Counted from the first letter of the stretch, positions 8,709-20,053 are shown. The stretch: DNA of 64,000 nucleotides from Rhodospirillaceae bacterium (GCA_018662005.1 JABJHA010000038.1:1-64000), one strand, 5' to 3'. The notes: a model not told the origin generated them from the sequence alone. Program-made: numbers and translations.

Positions 8709-9518
8709 ATGCCTGCGGTTTTCGGTTTTCAAAGTTCCCCGACGGGTCGGCGTAACCCGATCGATGACAGAGAGACCGATGCCGTCCCCCGCCCCATTGC
8801 TTTCAGAAAAAGTGAAATCCTTAACGGTCATTCCATTGAACGTCACCATCATGCACGCGCACAGTTGTTGTACGGCTCAAAAGGCGTCCTGATCGTCGAG
8901 ACATCGGTTGGAATCTGGATTGTGCCTCCGCTCAGGGCTGTATGGATACCGCCGCTTATCGACCATGAGGTCAGCGCCCAGGGCATGGTTACGGTGCGCA
9001 GCCTTTATTTCCACTCCTCCATCATCAGATCCCTGCCCACAGACTGCTGTGTCGTCACCGTTTCACCGTTGCTGCGTGAAATGATCCTGCGAGCCGTCGA
9101 AATGCCGACACTGTATGACGAAAACGGCGCCGATGGTCGCTTCATGGCCGTGTTGCTGGATCAGATCAAAGCCCTGCCCGAAACACCCCTGCATTTGCCC
9201 GGCACGGATCATCCGCACCTGTTGCCGATTTACCGCAGTCTGTCGGAGAACCCCGCTGACGTCCGTCCCCTGGAAAGCTGGGCCGAAGAACTGGGAACCA
9301 GTACCCGCACTTTGACGCGATTGTTCCAGAAAGAAACCGGCATGAGCTTTCGCCAGTGGCGGCAGCAAGTCCGCCTTCTGGAAGCCCTGACCCGACTGGC
9401 GGCGGGGATGCCAGTTACCAACGTCGCCATGGATTTAGGATACGAAAGCCAGAGCGCCTTCATCGCCATGTTCAAAAAAGCGCTGGGCAAAACGCCGGGG
9501 AAATATTTTGATGTTTAA
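8709..9518 (+). CDS. AraC-family transcriptional regulator
   Basis: This 269-residue protein has an N-terminal cupin-type sensing domain (about residues 30-110, with [20 protein letters not shown] and [17 protein letters not shown]) and a C-terminal AraC DNA-binding domain (about 165-265). The latter contains two helix-turn-helix units: [33 protein letters not shown] and [32 protein letters not shown]. Its cupin/HTH layout is that of the YdeC/NimR-like group. It is divergent from the MFS transporter gene and probably controls it. It ends in a 4-bp convergent overlap with alaS. Confidence 0.92.
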   Translation: MPAVFGFQSSPTGRRNPIDDRETDAVPRPIAFRKSEILNGHSIERHHHARAQLLYGSKGVLIVETSVGIWIVPPLRAVWIPPLIDHEVSAQGMVTVRSLYFHSSIIRSLPTDCCVVTVSPLLREMILRAVEMPTLYDENGADGRFMAVLLDQIKALPETPLHLPGTDHPHLLPIYRSLSENPADVRPLESWAEELGTSTRTLTRLFQKETGMSFRQWRQQVRLLEALTRLAAGMPVTNVAMDLGYESQSAFIAMFKKALGKTPGKYFDV

Positions 9519-12160
9519 CCCGCAAGCTCCGCTTCGATGGCATCCAGCGCCGCTTGCACCTGCTCAGCATCCGGCCCGCCAGCCTGGGCCATGTCGGGTC
9601 TGCCGCCACCACCCTTGCCGCCTACGGCCTGAGAGCCTGCGCGGACAAGATCAACGGCGCTGAATTTCTTAGTTAGATCAGCCGTAACACCAACAACAAG
9701 TGACACCTTGCCTTCGCTGACCGAGACCAGAGCGACGACGCCTGAGCCAATCTGACCCTTGATATCGTCAGCAAGTCCCTTCAGGTCCTTGGCCGGCATG
9801 TCATCAAGAAGGCGCGGAGCGAAGGTCACGCCGCCGACGTCTTTGGTTTCTACTGGGGATGCGCCACCACCACCACCGGCGGCCAGTTTCTTGCGCAGAT
9901 CGGCAACTTCCCGTTCCAATTTCTTGCGCTCGTCCATTAACCCGGCAACCCGGCCCGGCACCTCGGCGGTCGGTGTTTTTAAAATTGACGCCACTTCAAG
10001 CAAGGCCGCGTCCTGGCCTTCAAGGTAGGCCAGCGCCGCTTCGCCGGTCAGTGCCTCGATACGCCTGACCCCGGCGGCGACAGCTCCCTCCCCGAGCACT
10101 TTAAGCAAGCCGATGTCGCCGGTCCGTTTGACATGGGTACCACCGCACAATTCGGTTGAGTATGCCGTCTCGCCTTCCCCCTCACCCATGGAAACAACGC
10201 GGACTTCCTCGCCGTATTTTTCTCCGAACAGGGCCATGGCCCCGGCCTCGATGGCCTCGTCAGGGGTCATAAGCAAGGTTGAGACGGCAGTGTTGGCGCG
10301 AATTTGTCCATTAACCTCGGCCTCAACGAAGGAAAGTTCATCCGTGGAGATGGCCTTGGGATGGCTGACGTCGAAGCGGAATCGCTCAGGTGCGACCAGT
10401 GATCCTTTCTGGGTGACATGATCCCCCAGCTTGCGGCGCAATGCCTCATGCAACAGGTGGGTCGCCGAATGATTGGCCCGTAAGGCACTGCGGCGCTGGT
10501 GATCGACATTCAGGATGACCTCGTCACCGACTTTCAAGGCGCCGCCGCTGAGAGTGCCCTCATGAACATGCAAATCGCCGAGTTTTTTATGGGTGGTCGT
10601 GACAGCCATGACGATATCGCCGCACCTGAGTTCACCACTGTCGCCCATCTGGCCTCCGGACTCTCCATAGAACGGCGTCTGATTAACGATGATGGCAGCA
10701 TTTGCACCTTCCGGAGCTTCTTCGACCCGCTGGCCATCAACGACAAGAGCAAGAATTCGGCCCTCGGCGCTTTCGCATCCGTAGCCAAGGAATTCTGTCG
10801 CCCCCAATTCTTCGCGGATTTCAAACCAAACCTGTTCGGTTGCCGCGTCACCGGAGCCTGCCCAGGCGGCGCGGGCTTCGGCGCGCTGGCGTTCCATGGC
10901 CGCGTTAAAGCCATCAACCTCGACGCTCATACCCCGGTTGCGCAGGGCGTCCTGGGTTAAATCCAGCGGAAAGCCATAAGTATCATACAACTTGAAGGCG
11001 GTCTCACCGGCAAGCTCGCCACCCTGACCAAGGTCAGCCGTCGCCTCATCAAGAAGTTTAAGGCCGCGATCAAGGGTCGTTTTGAAACGGGTTTCCTCAA
11101 GTTTCAGGGTTTCTCCGATCAGTGCCTCGGCCCGGATCAATTCGGGAAATGCTTGCCCCATCTGGGTAATCAGGGCTGGCACCAGTTTGTAGACCATGGG
11201 ATCCGTGGTCCCGATCATGTGGGCATGGCGCATGGCGCGGCGCATGATCCGGCGCAAGACGTAACCCCTGCCCTCGTTGGACGGCAAGACGCCGTCGGCA
11301 ATAAGGAACGAGGTGGCGCGCAGATGATCGGCGATGACCCGGTGGGAAACCTTGTGCTCGCCGTTTGCATCCGTTGACGAGGCCTCGGCAGAGGCATGGA
11401 TCAGGGCCTGCATCATGTCGGTTTCGTAGTTATCGTGGGTGCCCTGCATGACCGCCGCGATGCGCTCGAGCCCCATGCCTGTATCGATCGACGGTTTGGG
11501 AAGCTCAACGCGGGTTTCAAGGGTCTGCTGTTCGAACTGCATGAACACCAGATTCCAGATTTCGATAAACCGGTCGCCGTCTTCATCGGGGCTGCCGGGC
11601 GGTCCACCGGGAATATGATCGCCGTGATCGAAGAAGATTTCAGAACACGGGCCGCACGGGCCGGTATCGCCCATGGCCCAGAAGTTATCAGAGGTCGCAA
11701 TACGGATAATGCGGTCCTCGGGAAGGCCGGCGATTTTTTTCCACAAATCAAAAGCCTGATCGTCCTCTGCATAGACGGTGACCAGCAGCTTGTCTTCGGC
11801 CAGGCCGAATTCCTTGGTTACCAAATTCCAGGCAAGTTCGATGGCCACGTCCTTGAAGTAATCACCGAACGAGAAGTTACCCAGCATCTCAAAGAAGGTG
11901 TGATGGCGGGCCGTGTAGCCGACATTTTCAAGATCATTATGCTTGCCTCCGGCACGCACGCACTTTTGCGAAGTCACGGCGCGGTTATAGTCGCGCGGCT
12001 CCGCCCCGGTGAAGACGTTCTTGAACTGGACCATACCGGCGTTAGTGAACATCAGCGTCGGATCGTTCATGGGCACAAGCGGGCTTGAAGCAACGGCGGT
12101 ATGGCCGTTAGCAACAAAGTAGTCGAGAAACGCCTTGCGAATATCGTTTACGGTTTTCAT
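9515..12160 (-). CDS. alaS: Alanyl-tRNA synthetase
   Basis: AlaRS charges tRNA-Ala and edits mischarged serine and glycine. The start at 12160 ([15 protein letters not shown]) matches the family; an in-frame ATG 27 nt upstream would add nine non-conserved residues. The product is 881 residues, the full length. Seen in order: class II catalytic core ([39 protein letters not shown]), the helical tRNA-recognition region, the editing domain with [12 protein letters not shown] and CGGTH zinc-binding segments, and the C-terminal C-Ala domain ending [12 protein letters not shown]. It follows recA on the same strand beyond a terminator. Confidence 0.97.
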   Translation of the reverse strand: MKTVNDIRKAFLDYFVANGHTAVASSPLVPMNDPTLMFTNAGMVQFKNVFTGAEPRDYNRAVTSQKCVRAGGKHNDLENVGYTARHHTFFEMLGNFSFGDYFKDVAIELAWNLVTKEFGLAEDKLLVTVYAEDDQAFDLWKKIAGLPEDRIIRIATSDNFWAMGDTGPCGPCSEIFFDHGDHIPGGPPGSPDEDGDRFIEIWNLVFMQFEQQTLETRVELPKPSIDTGMGLERIAAVMQGTHDNYETDMMQALIHASAEASSTDANGEHKVSHRVIADHLRATSFLIADGVLPSNEGRGYVLRRIMRRAMRHAHMIGTTDPMVYKLVPALITQMGQAFPELIRAEALIGETLKLEETRFKTTLDRGLKLLDEATADLGQGGELAGETAFKLYDTYGFPLDLTQDALRNRGMSVEVDGFNAAMERQRAEARAAWAGSGDAATEQVWFEIREELGATEFLGYGCESAEGRILALVVDGQRVEEAPEGANAAIIVNQTPFYGESGGQMGDSGELRCGDIVMAVTTTHKKLGDLHVHEGTLSGGALKVGDEVILNVDHQRRSALRANHSATHLLHEALRRKLGDHVTQKGSLVAPERFRFDVSHPKAISTDELSFVEAEVNGQIRANTAVSTLLMTPDEAIEAGAMALFGEKYGEEVRVVSMGEGEGETAYSTELCGGTHVKRTGDIGLLKVLGEGAVAAGVRRIEALTGEAALAYLEGQDAALLEVASILKTPTAEVPGRVAGLMDERKKLEREVADLRKKLAAGGGGGASPVETKDVGGVTFAPRLLDDMPAKDLKGLADDIKGQIGSGVVALVSVSEGKVSLVVGVTADLTKKFSAVDLVRAGSQAVGGKGGGGRPDMAQAGGPDAEQVQAALDAIEAELAG

Positions 12161-12232
12161 GAGTGACAATCTAGGCTGGAAGGGCAAGAAACGAAACGTT
12201 TTTAAAGCTTAGATGTGGCCCTGTCACAAAAA

Positions 12233-12262
12233 AACGCGGCCTTCGTATTTGAAGACCGCGTT
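12233..12262 (-). terminator. Rho-independent terminator downstream of recA
   Basis: On the minus strand, AACGCGGTCTTC pairs with GAAGGCCGCGTT around a 6-nt loop (one G-U-type position), followed by a run of T residues (plus-strand A-tract about 12227-12234). It lies about 75 nt past the recA stop and just before alaS, so it separates the two transcripts. Confidence 0.85.
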
Positions 12263-12337
12263 CTTTGTTTGGGGACCAGTGGTCTGGGGGCACCGGTCCC
12301 CTCGGTAACGTAGGCGTCACCGGGAGCCTTTAGCGCC

Positions 12338-13450
12338 CTACTCGCCAGCTTCTGGCAGGATGTCGGTGGGGCCGTCCGCGTCATCCTCATCATCGGTGTT
12401 GTTGCCGGGGTCTTCCAGCATGGCTTCGGAAATCAGGCCCGATTCCCGGCGGATCGCCTCTTCAATGGCGTTCGCGGCTTCCGGGTGCTCTTTCATATAG
12501 GTCTTGGCGTTTTCGCGGCCCTGACCGATACGCTCCGATCCGTAAGAGAACCAGGAGCCGGATTTTTCGATAATCCCGGCCTTGACGCCAAGGTCGATGA
12601 GCTCGCCGGTTTTCGAGAAACCTTCGCCGTACATGATGTCGAATTCGATCATCTTGAAAGGCGGCGCCAGCTTGTTTTTGACGACCTTGATGCGGGTCTG
12701 GTTGCCGACCACCTCGTCACGGTCCTTGATGGCGCCGATACGGCGGATTTCCATGCGGATGGATGAATAAAACTTCAGCGCGTTGCCACCGGTGGTGGTT
12801 TCCGGGTTGCCGAACATGACGCCAATCTTCATGCGGATCTGGTTGATGAAGATAACCATGGTGTTGGACTTGGCGACCGAACCTGTCAGCTTGCGCAAGG
12901 CTTGGCTCATTAGCCGCGCCTGCAGGCCGACATGATGGTCGCCCATCTCGCCTTCCAGTTCGGCCCGGGGGACCAGGGCGGCGACCGAATCGATAACCAG
13001 CACATCAACAGCGCCGGAGCGAACCAGCGTATCAGTGATTTCCAGGGCCTGTTCACCGCCGTCAGGCTGCGAGATCAGCAGCTCATCAATATTGACGCCC
13101 AGTTTCTTGGCGTATACCGGGTCGAGAGCATGTTCGGCATCGATAAAGGCGCAGGTGCCGCCGACTTTCTGGGCCTCGGCAACGGCATGCAGGGCCAGGG
13201 TCGTCTTGCCGGAGCTTTCGGGGCCATAAACCTCGATCACCCGCCCGCGCGGCAAGCCGCCAATGCCAAGAGCGATATCCAGGCTGATGGAACCCGAAGA
13301 GATCACTTCCGTCTCAACCGTTTCACGTTGGCCCAGACGCATGACCGAGCCCTTGCCGAAAGCCCGCTCGATCTGGCCGAGGGCGGCGTCAAGCGCCTTG
13401 TCCTTATTCATATTATCCTTCTCAACGATCTTCAGTTCCGGATTTGCCAT
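12338..13450 (-). CDS. recA: Recombinase RecA
   Basis: RecA forms filaments on single-stranded DNA, drives strand exchange and triggers LexA self-cleavage. The start at 13450 ([20 protein letters not shown]) gives 370 residues and fits alphaproteobacterial relatives; the 33-nt upstream extension is unlikely. Seen in order: [18 protein letters not shown], Walker [52 protein letters not shown] with Walker B, loop L2 region [28 protein letters not shown], and an acidic C-terminal tail. A candidate SOS box lies upstream at 13573-13587. Confidence 0.98.
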   Translation of the reverse strand: MANPELKIVEKDNMNKDKALDAALGQIERAFGKGSVMRLGQRETVETEVISSGSISLDIALGIGGLPRGRVIEVYGPESSGKTTLALHAVAEAQKVGGTCAFIDAEHALDPVYAKKLGVNIDELLISQPDGGEQALEITDTLVRSGAVDVLVIDSVAALVPRAELEGEMGDHHVGLQARLMSQALRKLTGSVAKSNTMVIFINQIRMKIGVMFGNPETTTGGNALKFYSSIRMEIRRIGAIKDRDEVVGNQTRIKVVKNKLAPPFKMIEFDIMYGEGFSKTGELIDLGVKAGIIEKSGSWFSYGSERIGQGRENAKTYMKEHPEAANAIEEAIRRESGLISEAMLEDPGNNTDDEDDADGPTDILPEAGE

Positions 13451-13572
13451 TGCTCTTACTCTCTTATTCCACAGGGTTACCAACGATGCAATTGATGCTC
13501 AGCGTACCCGTTTTGTTCTCATGCGCAAGCACTTTTTATAATGCATTGAAAATAAAGTATTATTTCGTTCAT

Positions 13573-13587
13573 GTTCTTTTTTAGTTC
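13573..13587 (-). promoter_or_regulatory. Alphaproteobacterial SOS (LexA) box upstream of recA
   Basis: The plus strand reads GTTC-TTTTTTA-GTTC, which is GAAC-N7-GAAC toward recA. The direct repeat GTTC-N7-GTTC is the established LexA operator of Alphaproteobacteria. It sits about 123 nt before the recA start with an AT-rich promoter-like stretch (containing TATAAA) after it. A third GTTC lies 6 bp away at 13567. Confidence 0.75.
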
Positions 13588-13731
13588 TGCAATAACATGA
13601 GTCCATCAATGGGATATTGTTTTAAGCATTAAAATGCCAGGAGAGGCGACTCGCGCGCAGTTTCCCGGTATTCCGGCGGGGTCTTTATGCATATGGTGTA
13701 ACTGCGTACACATTTCAGGCAGGATTCTTCC

Positions 13732-15015
13732 ATGAGCAACACCCCCAAGCGCGCACTGGCGGCTTTTACCGGCGGTATTTCCAATGGCGAGTATGGTCTT
13801 GAGGCGGCTGATATCGTCGCCATGGAGCGTGGTCAGGGGTGTCATTTGTGGGACACGTCGGGCCGCGAGTATCTGGATTTTTCCATGGCCTGGGGCTCCT
13901 GTCTGGTTGGTCACGCCCGGCCAGAGGTCGTAGAAGCAGTCACCCGACAAGCACCGCTGGGTTCCAACTTCGCCTTTCTCAACGCACAGGTCATGGAGTT
14001 GGCCGAGGAAATTCAGTCCGTTAGTCCTGCCGCCGAACGCTTACGCTTTTGCGCTTCGGGCACGGAAGCCACCATGTACTGCCAACGGGTTGCACGCGGC
14101 TATACGGGCAGGCGCAAAATCCTGAAGTTCGAGGGAGCCTACCACGGCGCCAACGAGACCGGTGTGACCAGCCTGTTCCCTAACAAAATGCTCGATTTTC
14201 CGACCCCGGAACTGACCAGCGCCGGCACCCCGCACGTTGCCGACCTGTTGCTTGTCGCCCCTTACAACGATCTGGAAACGACGCGCGCCATTATCGAAGA
14301 GCACAAGGCCGACATCGCCGCCGTCATCATGGAACCCCTGCAACGTTGCACACCACCACTGGAGGATTTCCTTGAAGGCGTGCGAGCCCTTTGTACGGAT
14401 AACGACATCCTGTTGATTTTTGATGAAGTGGTGACAGGTTTCAGGCTCGCCTACGGCGGCGCCCAGGAATATTACGGCGTCATCCCGGACCTGATCGCCT
14501 ACGGCAAGGCGATGGGTGGCGGCTATCCGATTGGCGCTTTTGGCGGTCGGGCGGAGGTCATGGAGATGGTCAACGAGCAGCGCATCGGCGGTAATGACTA
14601 TGTGTGGATGGCCTCGACACTGGGCGGAAATCCCGTCTCGTGCGCCGCCGCCCTGGCTGCCTTGTCGGTCTACAGGCAACCAGGAACATACGAGCGCCTG
14701 CATCAGCTGGGGCGGACCTTACGAAGCGGCATGGCTGATATTCTTGAGAAGCGACAAATCATCGGCCAGATCATCGGCGACGGGCCACTGGCACAGGTGG
14801 TGTTCACGGACGCCCCGGCTATCAACTACCGGGGCACCTTCAAGGGCGACAAGAAACTGGCCCGGGCGACCATGCTGGCGCTGTTCAGAAAAGCCGTGTT
14901 CCTGAACCCCATGGGCACCAAGCTCTACCTGTCCATCGCCCACGACGAGGCGGTGATAGATGAGTTTCTGGGGCGATTTGACGAGGCTTTGGGCGAGGCT
15001 GCGGCCAGTGTTTGA
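13732..15015 (+). CDS. Class III aminotransferase, glutamate-1-semialdehyde aminomutase-like
   Basis: This 427-residue PLP enzyme carries the class III pattern. The PLP-binding Asp region reads LLIFDEVVTGFRLAYGGAQEYYGVIPDLIAYGKAMGGGYPIGAFGG, where the Lys of AYGKAMGG would form the Schiff base, and CASGTEATMYCQRVARGYTGRRKILKFEGAYHG binds cofactor phosphate. The spacing and FDEV(V/M)TGFR motif are closest to glutamate-1-semialdehyde 2,1-aminomutase (HemL). However, the protein is not clearly the tetrapyrrole enzyme, and Alphaproteobacteria make 5-aminolevulinate by HemA instead. Many such homologues act on other amino-acid or sugar-derived substrates, so the exact reaction is open. It is divergent from recA and converges on cckA. 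Confidence 0.75.
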   Translation: MSNTPKRALAAFTGGISNGEYGLEAADIVAMERGQGCHLWDTSGREYLDFSMAWGSCLVGHARPEVVEAVTRQAPLGSNFAFLNAQVMELAEEIQSVSPAAERLRFCASGTEATMYCQRVARGYTGRRKILKFEGAYHGANETGVTSLFPNKMLDFPTPELTSAGTPHVADLLLVAPYNDLETTRAIIEEHKADIAAVIMEPLQRCTPPLEDFLEGVRALCTDNDILLIFDEVVTGFRLAYGGAQEYYGVIPDLIAYGKAMGGGYPIGAFGGRAEVMEMVNEQRIGGNDYVWMASTLGGNPVSCAAALAALSVYRQPGTYERLHQLGRTLRSGMADILEKRQIIGQIIGDGPLAQVVFTDAPAINYRGTFKGDKKLARATMLALFRKAVFLNPMGTKLYLSIAHDEAVIDEFLGRFDEALGEAAASV

Positions 15016-15021
15016 AAAACC

Positions 15022-17565
15022 CTACCCGCCCATCACATCCTTAACCTTGCCGGCCAGGTCTTTCAGGCTGAACGGTTTGGCCAGGAATTCGATGCTGGTG
15101 TCGCGTTCAACGTCTTCGGCGAAGACCTCTTCTGAATAACCCGACATCAGGATGATCTTGATGGTCGGCATTTCGTGGCGGATCAACTGGACCAGGGTGT
15201 GACCGTCCATGCCAGGCATGACCACATCGGAAATGATCAGATCAATGTTGTGGTTGGCGCCGTTGTTGATAACGTCCAGTGCTTCCTCGCCGTCACCCGC
15301 CTCAAGAACATGGTAGCCCTTGTTGCGAAGGGCACGGGCGCCAAACATACGGACCGCGTCGTCGTCTTCGACCAAAAGCACCGTGCCCTCGCCGGTCAGG
15401 TCGCCTTCGCTCTCCCCATCGGCGTGAATGGCGGCGGGGGCGCTCGCAAGTTCTGCCGCCGTTTCCTCGTCGGCCATGAAGCGCGGCAGATAGATGCTGA
15501 ACGTGGTGCCTTCGCCCGGCGCGCTGTCGACGAAAATATAGCCGCCGGTTTGATGAATAATGCCGTAGACGGTCGACAGGCCCAGGCCCGTACCGGCACC
15601 GACTTCCTTGGTCGAGAAGAACGGCTCGAAAATACGTGACAGGTCTTCCTTGGCGATGCCGACGCCACTGTCAGAGACCTCGACCAGGACATAATCATCC
15701 GCCCGCATAACCTCGTGACCGCGCTGGGTGGCTTCGCTGACACTGACATTGGCGGTGCGAATTGAGACCGCACCGCCACCGGGCATGGCGTCGCGAGCGT
15801 TAACTGTCAGGTTGATAATGACCTGATCAAATTGCCCACGATCCACTTTAAGCAACCACAAATCGCGCTCGTGGTTCATTTGCAGTTCCATATTTTCGCC
15901 GATCAGGCGGCCCAGCAAATTGGACAGGTCCGACAGCGCTTCGGTGACATTCAGGATCACCGGCTCCAACTCCTGCTGACGTGAAAAAGCCAGCAACTGG
16001 CGAACAAGATTTGTCGCCCTGTTGGCGTTCTGCTTGATTTGCTGAATATCGGAAAAGGACGGATCATCGGGTCCGTGACGCATCAACAACAAGTCGGAAA
16101 AACCGATCATTGCGGTCAACAGATTGTTGAAATCATGAGCCACACCCCCGGCCAACTGACCGACCGCCTGCATTTTCTGGGACTGGGCAAACTGTACTTC
16201 CAGGTTCTTGTGTTCTGTGGTGTCGATAAAGTGCAAAACAAGTCCCGAAACTTCGCCTGAATCATCTTCAAGACGGCTGGCGTAAAGGGAGGCAATCAGT
16301 TCGCGCTCGCCCATGGCCGGCATCCGAACCTCGAGGTGGGAGGCCGGCATGATTCCCATCACCACTTTCGACAGTTGGGCGGCCACGTCGCCACGGTCTT
16401 CCTTGCTGATTTGCTCGGAAAACGGCCTGCCAATAACCGAGTCCTGATGAATGCCGCGCAATTTCAGGAAGGCGCGGTTGGATTCCGTCACATTACCCTG
16501 CAGGTCGAGTAGCACGATGCCAACCGGCGCCTCGTCGAACAACCAGCGCAATTTATGGGAATTCCCGACCGCCGAGGAGGACATCGGCAAGCCCTGTACC
16601 CCGGTCTCGCCACGCCAGGTCAAATCCCTGAGCAACACCGAACGGCTGTAGATCATGTCGCCATTTTCGTCGAGCTGTTCGGACTGTACCAGGCAAGCCT
16701 TGAACAGGCTGCCGCTGGGTCCGCGCAGGGTCACATCGCCGCTGACCCCTGATTCGGACGAGCCGGGAGCGGCGTCCGCACTTCCGGCGACAACGAAATC
16801 TGAAAAGCGCAAATTTTGGGCACGCAGATCTTCGGCTGTAACACCTAACCACTCAACAAATTTGTTGTTGGCGTAAAGAATATTGCCATCGCCATCGGCC
16901 GAGAAAAAGGCGGCTGGAAGATTATCAAGAAAATCGGCGAATGTTTCCCCTTCCCGCGCCCGTGCCGCGTCCATTTCACGGCGCGCCGTAATGTCCCGGC
17001 TGCGCCACAGGACATGCCCATGGCGGGCTCCCGGTATATGAAAAGGCTGGGCCGATATCCTGCGCCATTCAAGTGCCCCTGAAGCGCCTTTGATCGACAG
17101 TTCGCAATGGCCAGTCCCACCGGCATTGGCCGTGGCTCGCAAGCGGGCAAATTCATCAAGCGCGCTCTCACCGCCTTCCAGCAATTGCGCCAGAGTACCC
17201 AAATGATCAATCCGGGTCGGGAACAGTGAAGAGAAGGCCGGGTTGGCATAGACCAGCGGGGTTTCGCCATCAACAGGCAAGGCGGTCACAAAGACAGCCT
17301 CCGCGCTGTTATCGATGGCGGCGGCGACAACGTTCTCTATCGAGGTTTCGCGAAGCACTTGATAAAACAACCACAGGGCGGCTGCAAATGCCGCCCCGGC
17401 AAGGGCCGTCATGATTGTCAGGAATACACCGCTCGTATTCAGCGCGCCAATGACAATAATGACGCCAAGCAGGCAAAACCCGATGCCGTAAATAATTTGA
17501 TGAGGCAATCCAAAAGCCAGACCCGCTCTGCTCACGACATCCTGTGTTAACGGCTCATTTTTCAC
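15022..17565 (-). CDS. cckA: Cell-cycle hybrid histidine kinase CckA
   Basis: The product is an 847-residue inner-membrane hybrid kinase. Two membrane helices (about 22-42 and 48-70) are followed by PAS domains (about 77-195, 205-315 and 335-450). The dimerisation/phosphoacceptor domain has His477 in [19 protein letters not shown]. The ATPase domain has [17 protein letters not shown] and [12 protein letters not shown], and a C-terminal receiver has Asp780 in [14 protein letters not shown]. In Caulobacter, CckA phosphorylates the CtrA pathway that controls cell division and flagellar genes. The GTG start overlaps the flhB stop (GTGA), so the kinase is last in the flgB-flhB operon and probably translationally coupled to flhB. 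Confidence 0.93.
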   Translation of the reverse strand: MKNEPLTQDVVSRAGLAFGLPHQIIYGIGFCLLGVIIVIGALNTSGVFLTIMTALAGAAFAAALWLFYQVLRETSIENVVAAAIDNSAEAVFVTALPVDGETPLVYANPAFSSLFPTRIDHLGTLAQLLEGGESALDEFARLRATANAGGTGHCELSIKGASGALEWRRISAQPFHIPGARHGHVLWRSRDITARREMDAARAREGETFADFLDNLPAAFFSADGDGNILYANNKFVEWLGVTAEDLRAQNLRFSDFVVAGSADAAPGSSESGVSGDVTLRGPSGSLFKACLVQSEQLDENGDMIYSRSVLLRDLTWRGETGVQGLPMSSSAVGNSHKLRWLFDEAPVGIVLLDLQGNVTESNRAFLKLRGIHQDSVIGRPFSEQISKEDRGDVAAQLSKVVMGIMPASHLEVRMPAMGERELIASLYASRLEDDSGEVSGLVLHFIDTTEHKNLEVQFAQSQKMQAVGQLAGGVAHDFNNLLTAMIGFSDLLLMRHGPDDPSFSDIQQIKQNANRATNLVRQLLAFSRQQELEPVILNVTEALSDLSNLLGRLIGENMELQMNHERDLWLLKVDRGQFDQVIINLTVNARDAMPGGGAVSIRTANVSVSEATQRGHEVMRADDYVLVEVSDSGVGIAKEDLSRIFEPFFSTKEVGAGTGLGLSTVYGIIHQTGGYIFVDSAPGEGTTFSIYLPRFMADEETAAELASAPAAIHADGESEGDLTGEGTVLLVEDDDAVRMFGARALRNKGYHVLEAGDGEEALDVINNGANHNIDLIISDVVMPGMDGHTLVQLIRHEMPTIKIILMSGYSEEVFAEDVERDTSIEFLAKPFSLKDLAGKVKDVMGG

Positions 17566-18659
17566 TGTGGCCCCGGCTCTATTACCTGCTGCGGCGGCAA
17601 GTCGCCACGCATACGCATGACATAGCCGATCACTTCGGCGACCGCCATATAATGTTCCTCCGGGACTTCTTCATCCAGCTCGACAGAGGCATACAGGGCA
17701 CGCGCAAGCGGTGGATTTTCGACAATCGGGATATCATTTTCATCGGCGACTTCGCGAATCTTCATCGCCAGGGTGTCGACGCCCTTGGCAACCAACACCG
17801 GGGCGGTCATATCGGCCATCTTGTATTTCAGGGCAATTGCGTAATGGGTCGGGTTGGTGATCACAACATCGGCGTCAGGCACTGAAGCCATCATCCTCTG
17901 CTGGGCACGTTCCATGCGGATTTGGCGAATGCGGGCTTTCACCTGCGGGTCGCCTTCTGATTGCTTGCTCTCGTCCTTGACCTCCTGCTTGCTCATCATC
18001 ATTTCTTTTTTCTGGCTGTATTTCTGATAAGCAAAATCGAGGCTGGCGATAACCGCCATGACACCAACAGAAGCCAGCGTGAACCACACGGAAATTGTCA
18101 GCAAGCGATCCAGCATGGCGCTCAGGGGGCGCTCCAGGAACAACGACATATCGGTCATAAACGGCCCGGCCACCGTGAGGCCGACAACCGTGACCAGGGT
18201 CAGTTTGAGTATGCCTTTGGCGAATTCATTGACAGAGCGTAGCGAAAACATCCGCTTCGCCCCCTTCAGGAGACTTATCTTGCTAACATCGGGAGCAATT
18301 TTTTTTGGCGCCCAGATGAAGCCTGTCTGGGCAACGTTTGCGACAAAAGCAAGCAAAACCAAGAGCATCAGGAACGGCCCAATGGCCATTGATATATCAA
18401 TAAAAACCTGAAAAAACAGGAGTTGAAAATGCTCCCGGTCAAGCGGAACCGCTTCCGGCGCAAAAATGAATTTGGCTCCGATCATGCGAATGTCAGTTGC
18501 TATGCCAGGGGCAAGAATCAACAGGCCGAAAGCACCGCCAAGCAGAGACATCCAGCTTTTGATTTCCTGGGATGAAGCGACCTGACCATCACTGCGCGAT
18601 TTTTCTTTTCGCTTGTCAGTCGGGTCTTCTGTTTTTTGGGCGTCGTCTTCATCAGCCAT
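17562..18659 (-). CDS. flhB: Flagellar export gate protein FlhB
   Basis: FlhB is part of the flagellar type III export gate and switches substrate from rod/hook to filament proteins. The 365 residues hold a charged N terminus (EDPTDKRKEKSRSDGQVASSQE), four membrane helices (about 35-215), and a cytoplasmic domain with the self-cleavage motif NPTH at residues 269-272, followed by YAIALKYK...APVLVAKG. All landmark features are intact. It lies 3 bp after fliR and overlaps cckA by 4 bp. A separate protein carrying only the C-terminal FlhB domain is encoded at 21138-21515. Confidence 0.97.
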   Translation of the reverse strand: MADEDDAQKTEDPTDKRKEKSRSDGQVASSQEIKSWMSLLGGAFGLLILAPGIATDIRMIGAKFIFAPEAVPLDREHFQLLFFQVFIDISMAIGPFLMLLVLLAFVANVAQTGFIWAPKKIAPDVSKISLLKGAKRMFSLRSVNEFAKGILKLTLVTVVGLTVAGPFMTDMSLFLERPLSAMLDRLLTISVWFTLASVGVMAVIASLDFAYQKYSQKKEMMMSKQEVKDESKQSEGDPQVKARIRQIRMERAQQRMMASVPDADVVITNPTHYAIALKYKMADMTAPVLVAKGVDTLAMKIREVADENDIPIVENPPLARALYASVELDEEVPEEHYMAVAEVIGYVMRMRGDLPPQQVIEPGPQ

Positions 18660-18662
18660 GTA

Positions 18663-19424
18663 TCAAGGCTCCAGGAATACGATAATAGCGTCCTCGAATT
18701 GGGACAAAAAATACATCATCATCGCCGACAAAGATACCATCAGAAAAGACAGCTGACCGGCAATTTGAAGTGGCATCACGACAATAAACACCGGCAAAGC
18801 AGGCATCAATCGACCAAGAATACCCAGGCCGACATAGTAGACCAGCGCCGTCAGCAAGAACGGCGAGGATAACTGTACGCCAAGTTTGAAACTGTCGGCG
18901 AAACGCCGCGCCAGCATTTCCGAAAAATCACCAAACGACAGCGACTGACCGGGCACGAAAAGGCTATAGCTTTCGATAACCCCACGGATCATCAGGTGAT
19001 GCAAATCAGTGACAATAATCAAGACCATGCCCAGCATACTTAAGAATGTCGCGATCAGTGAACTTTGCTGTTCGGCAATGGGGTCGCGGATCAGGGCGTT
19101 AGCCAGCGAGGAAAACAGGGCAATCAAGGTGCCGGTGGTTTGCAGGGCGCCAACGGTGATACGCGCCACCAGACCGATAAATAGGCCAACAGTAACCTCA
19201 CTTAACAGCAACAGCATCATGTCTATTTGTGATCCTGGCGCCACTGGCAGACCCCCGACCAGCAGCGGCGTAATAATAAAACAGATCGCCAGGGCAATGG
19301 TCAGGCGCACTTTAACCGGAACGTAGGCCGTGCCAATTCCCGGCATCAACATAAACACTGTGCCGATCCGGGCGAACAGCAGGAAAAAAGCAAACAGGTT
19401 AATCTGGATCAGGTCTGACAGCAT
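18663..19424 (-). CDS. fliR: Flagellar export gate protein FliR
   Basis: FliR is a 253-residue polytopic membrane protein of the export gate core (FliP5Q4R1). It has the usual six or so hydrophobic helices. Recognisable stretches are FFLLFARIGTVFMLMPGIGTAYVPVKVRLTIALAICFIITP and GLFIGLVARITVGALQTTGTLI, and the C-terminal half has FADSFKLGVQLSSPFLLTALVYYVGLGILGRLMPALPVF. Length is normal. It lies between fliQ (8 bp) and flhB (3 bp), in the conserved fliQ-fliR-flhB order. Confidence 0.96.
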   Translation of the reverse strand: MLSDLIQINLFAFFLLFARIGTVFMLMPGIGTAYVPVKVRLTIALAICFIITPLLVGGLPVAPGSQIDMMLLLLSEVTVGLFIGLVARITVGALQTTGTLIALFSSLANALIRDPIAEQQSSLIATFLSMLGMVLIIVTDLHHLMIRGVIESYSLFVPGQSLSFGDFSEMLARRFADSFKLGVQLSSPFLLTALVYYVGLGILGRLMPALPVFIVVMPLQIAGQLSFLMVSLSAMMMYFLSQFEDAIIVFLEP

Positions 19425-19432
19425 CCAGATCG

Positions 19433-19699
19433 CTACCCCAGGTTAGAAATTCTGTCGAACAGACCATTGGTGAATTCAATAATCGTTGTCATCATGAAAG
19501 GCAGGAAAACAACAACAGCCATAAAAATAACCAGGATTTTAGGAACGAACGTCAGGGTCATTTCCTGAATCGTCGTCAGGGCCTGAAATAAAGCAATGAT
19601 CAGGCCGATCCCCAGTCCAGCCAACATGATCGGCCCGGATGTTTTGAGAATCACGAAAAGGGCCTGTCGCCCGACTTCAAGAACTGCGACCTCATCCAT
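19433..19699 (-). CDS. fliQ: Flagellar export gate protein FliQ
   Basis: FliQ is an 88-residue protein with two membrane helices, the standard size. The family core LKTSGPIMLAGLGIGLIIALFQALTTIQEMTLTFVPKI is complete. It forms the outer part of the FliPQR export gate in the inner membrane. It follows fliE by 9 bp and precedes fliR by 8 bp. Confidence 0.97.
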   Translation of the reverse strand: MDEVAVLEVGRQALFVILKTSGPIMLAGLGIGLIIALFQALTTIQEMTLTFVPKILVIFMAVVVFLPFMMTTIIEFTNGLFDRISNLG

Positions 19700-19708
19700 A
19701 ACGTCACC

Positions 19709-20026
19709 CTATACCGGCATACGGAGGATTTCTCTGTAGGCATCAATGATTTTATCACGGATCGAGGTTACCGCGTGCAAGGTCGCCTCAGCTTCGGCAA
19801 CGGCGGTGACCACCTGATTCATATCGGCCTTGTCCGTAATCGCGGCCATGGAAACCGTCTCACTGGTCTTTTGCACATTGATGGCCTGCTGCAGGGCGCC
19901 CTTGACCATATCGGCAAACGGGCTTGCTTCCGTATCACGGGCGCTTAAACCTTGCCCACCGCCCTGAGTCGCCTTGGCATAAGCCGATGCTACATTGGCT
20001 GCATTAGAAAGAGGTGCTATGGCCAT
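19709..20026 (-). CDS. fliE: Flagellar hook-basal body complex protein FliE
   Basis: FliE is 105 residues and joins the MS ring/export gate to the proximal rod. The C-terminal half carries the family pattern SPFADMVKGALQQAINVQKTSE...VVTAVAEAEATLHAVTSIRDKIIDAYREILRMPV, which ends exactly as FliE proteins do. It is between flgC and fliQ in the same operon. Confidence 0.95.
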   Translation of the reverse strand: MAIAPLSNAANVASAYAKATQGGGQGLSARDTEASPFADMVKGALQQAINVQKTSETVSMAAITDKADMNQVVTAVAEAEATLHAVTSIRDKIIDAYREILRMPV

Positions 20027-20053
20027 GTTATTGCTCCTGTAATCTCAATCTTA

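Noticed and set aside
12202-12393. Minus-strand 63-codon frame overlapping the recA end
   Set aside because: It overlaps recA and its terminator; a shadow.
13606-13950. Minus-strand 114-codon frame across the recA-aminotransferase gap
   Set aside because: It overlaps the start of a well-supported aminotransferase and has no recognisable product.
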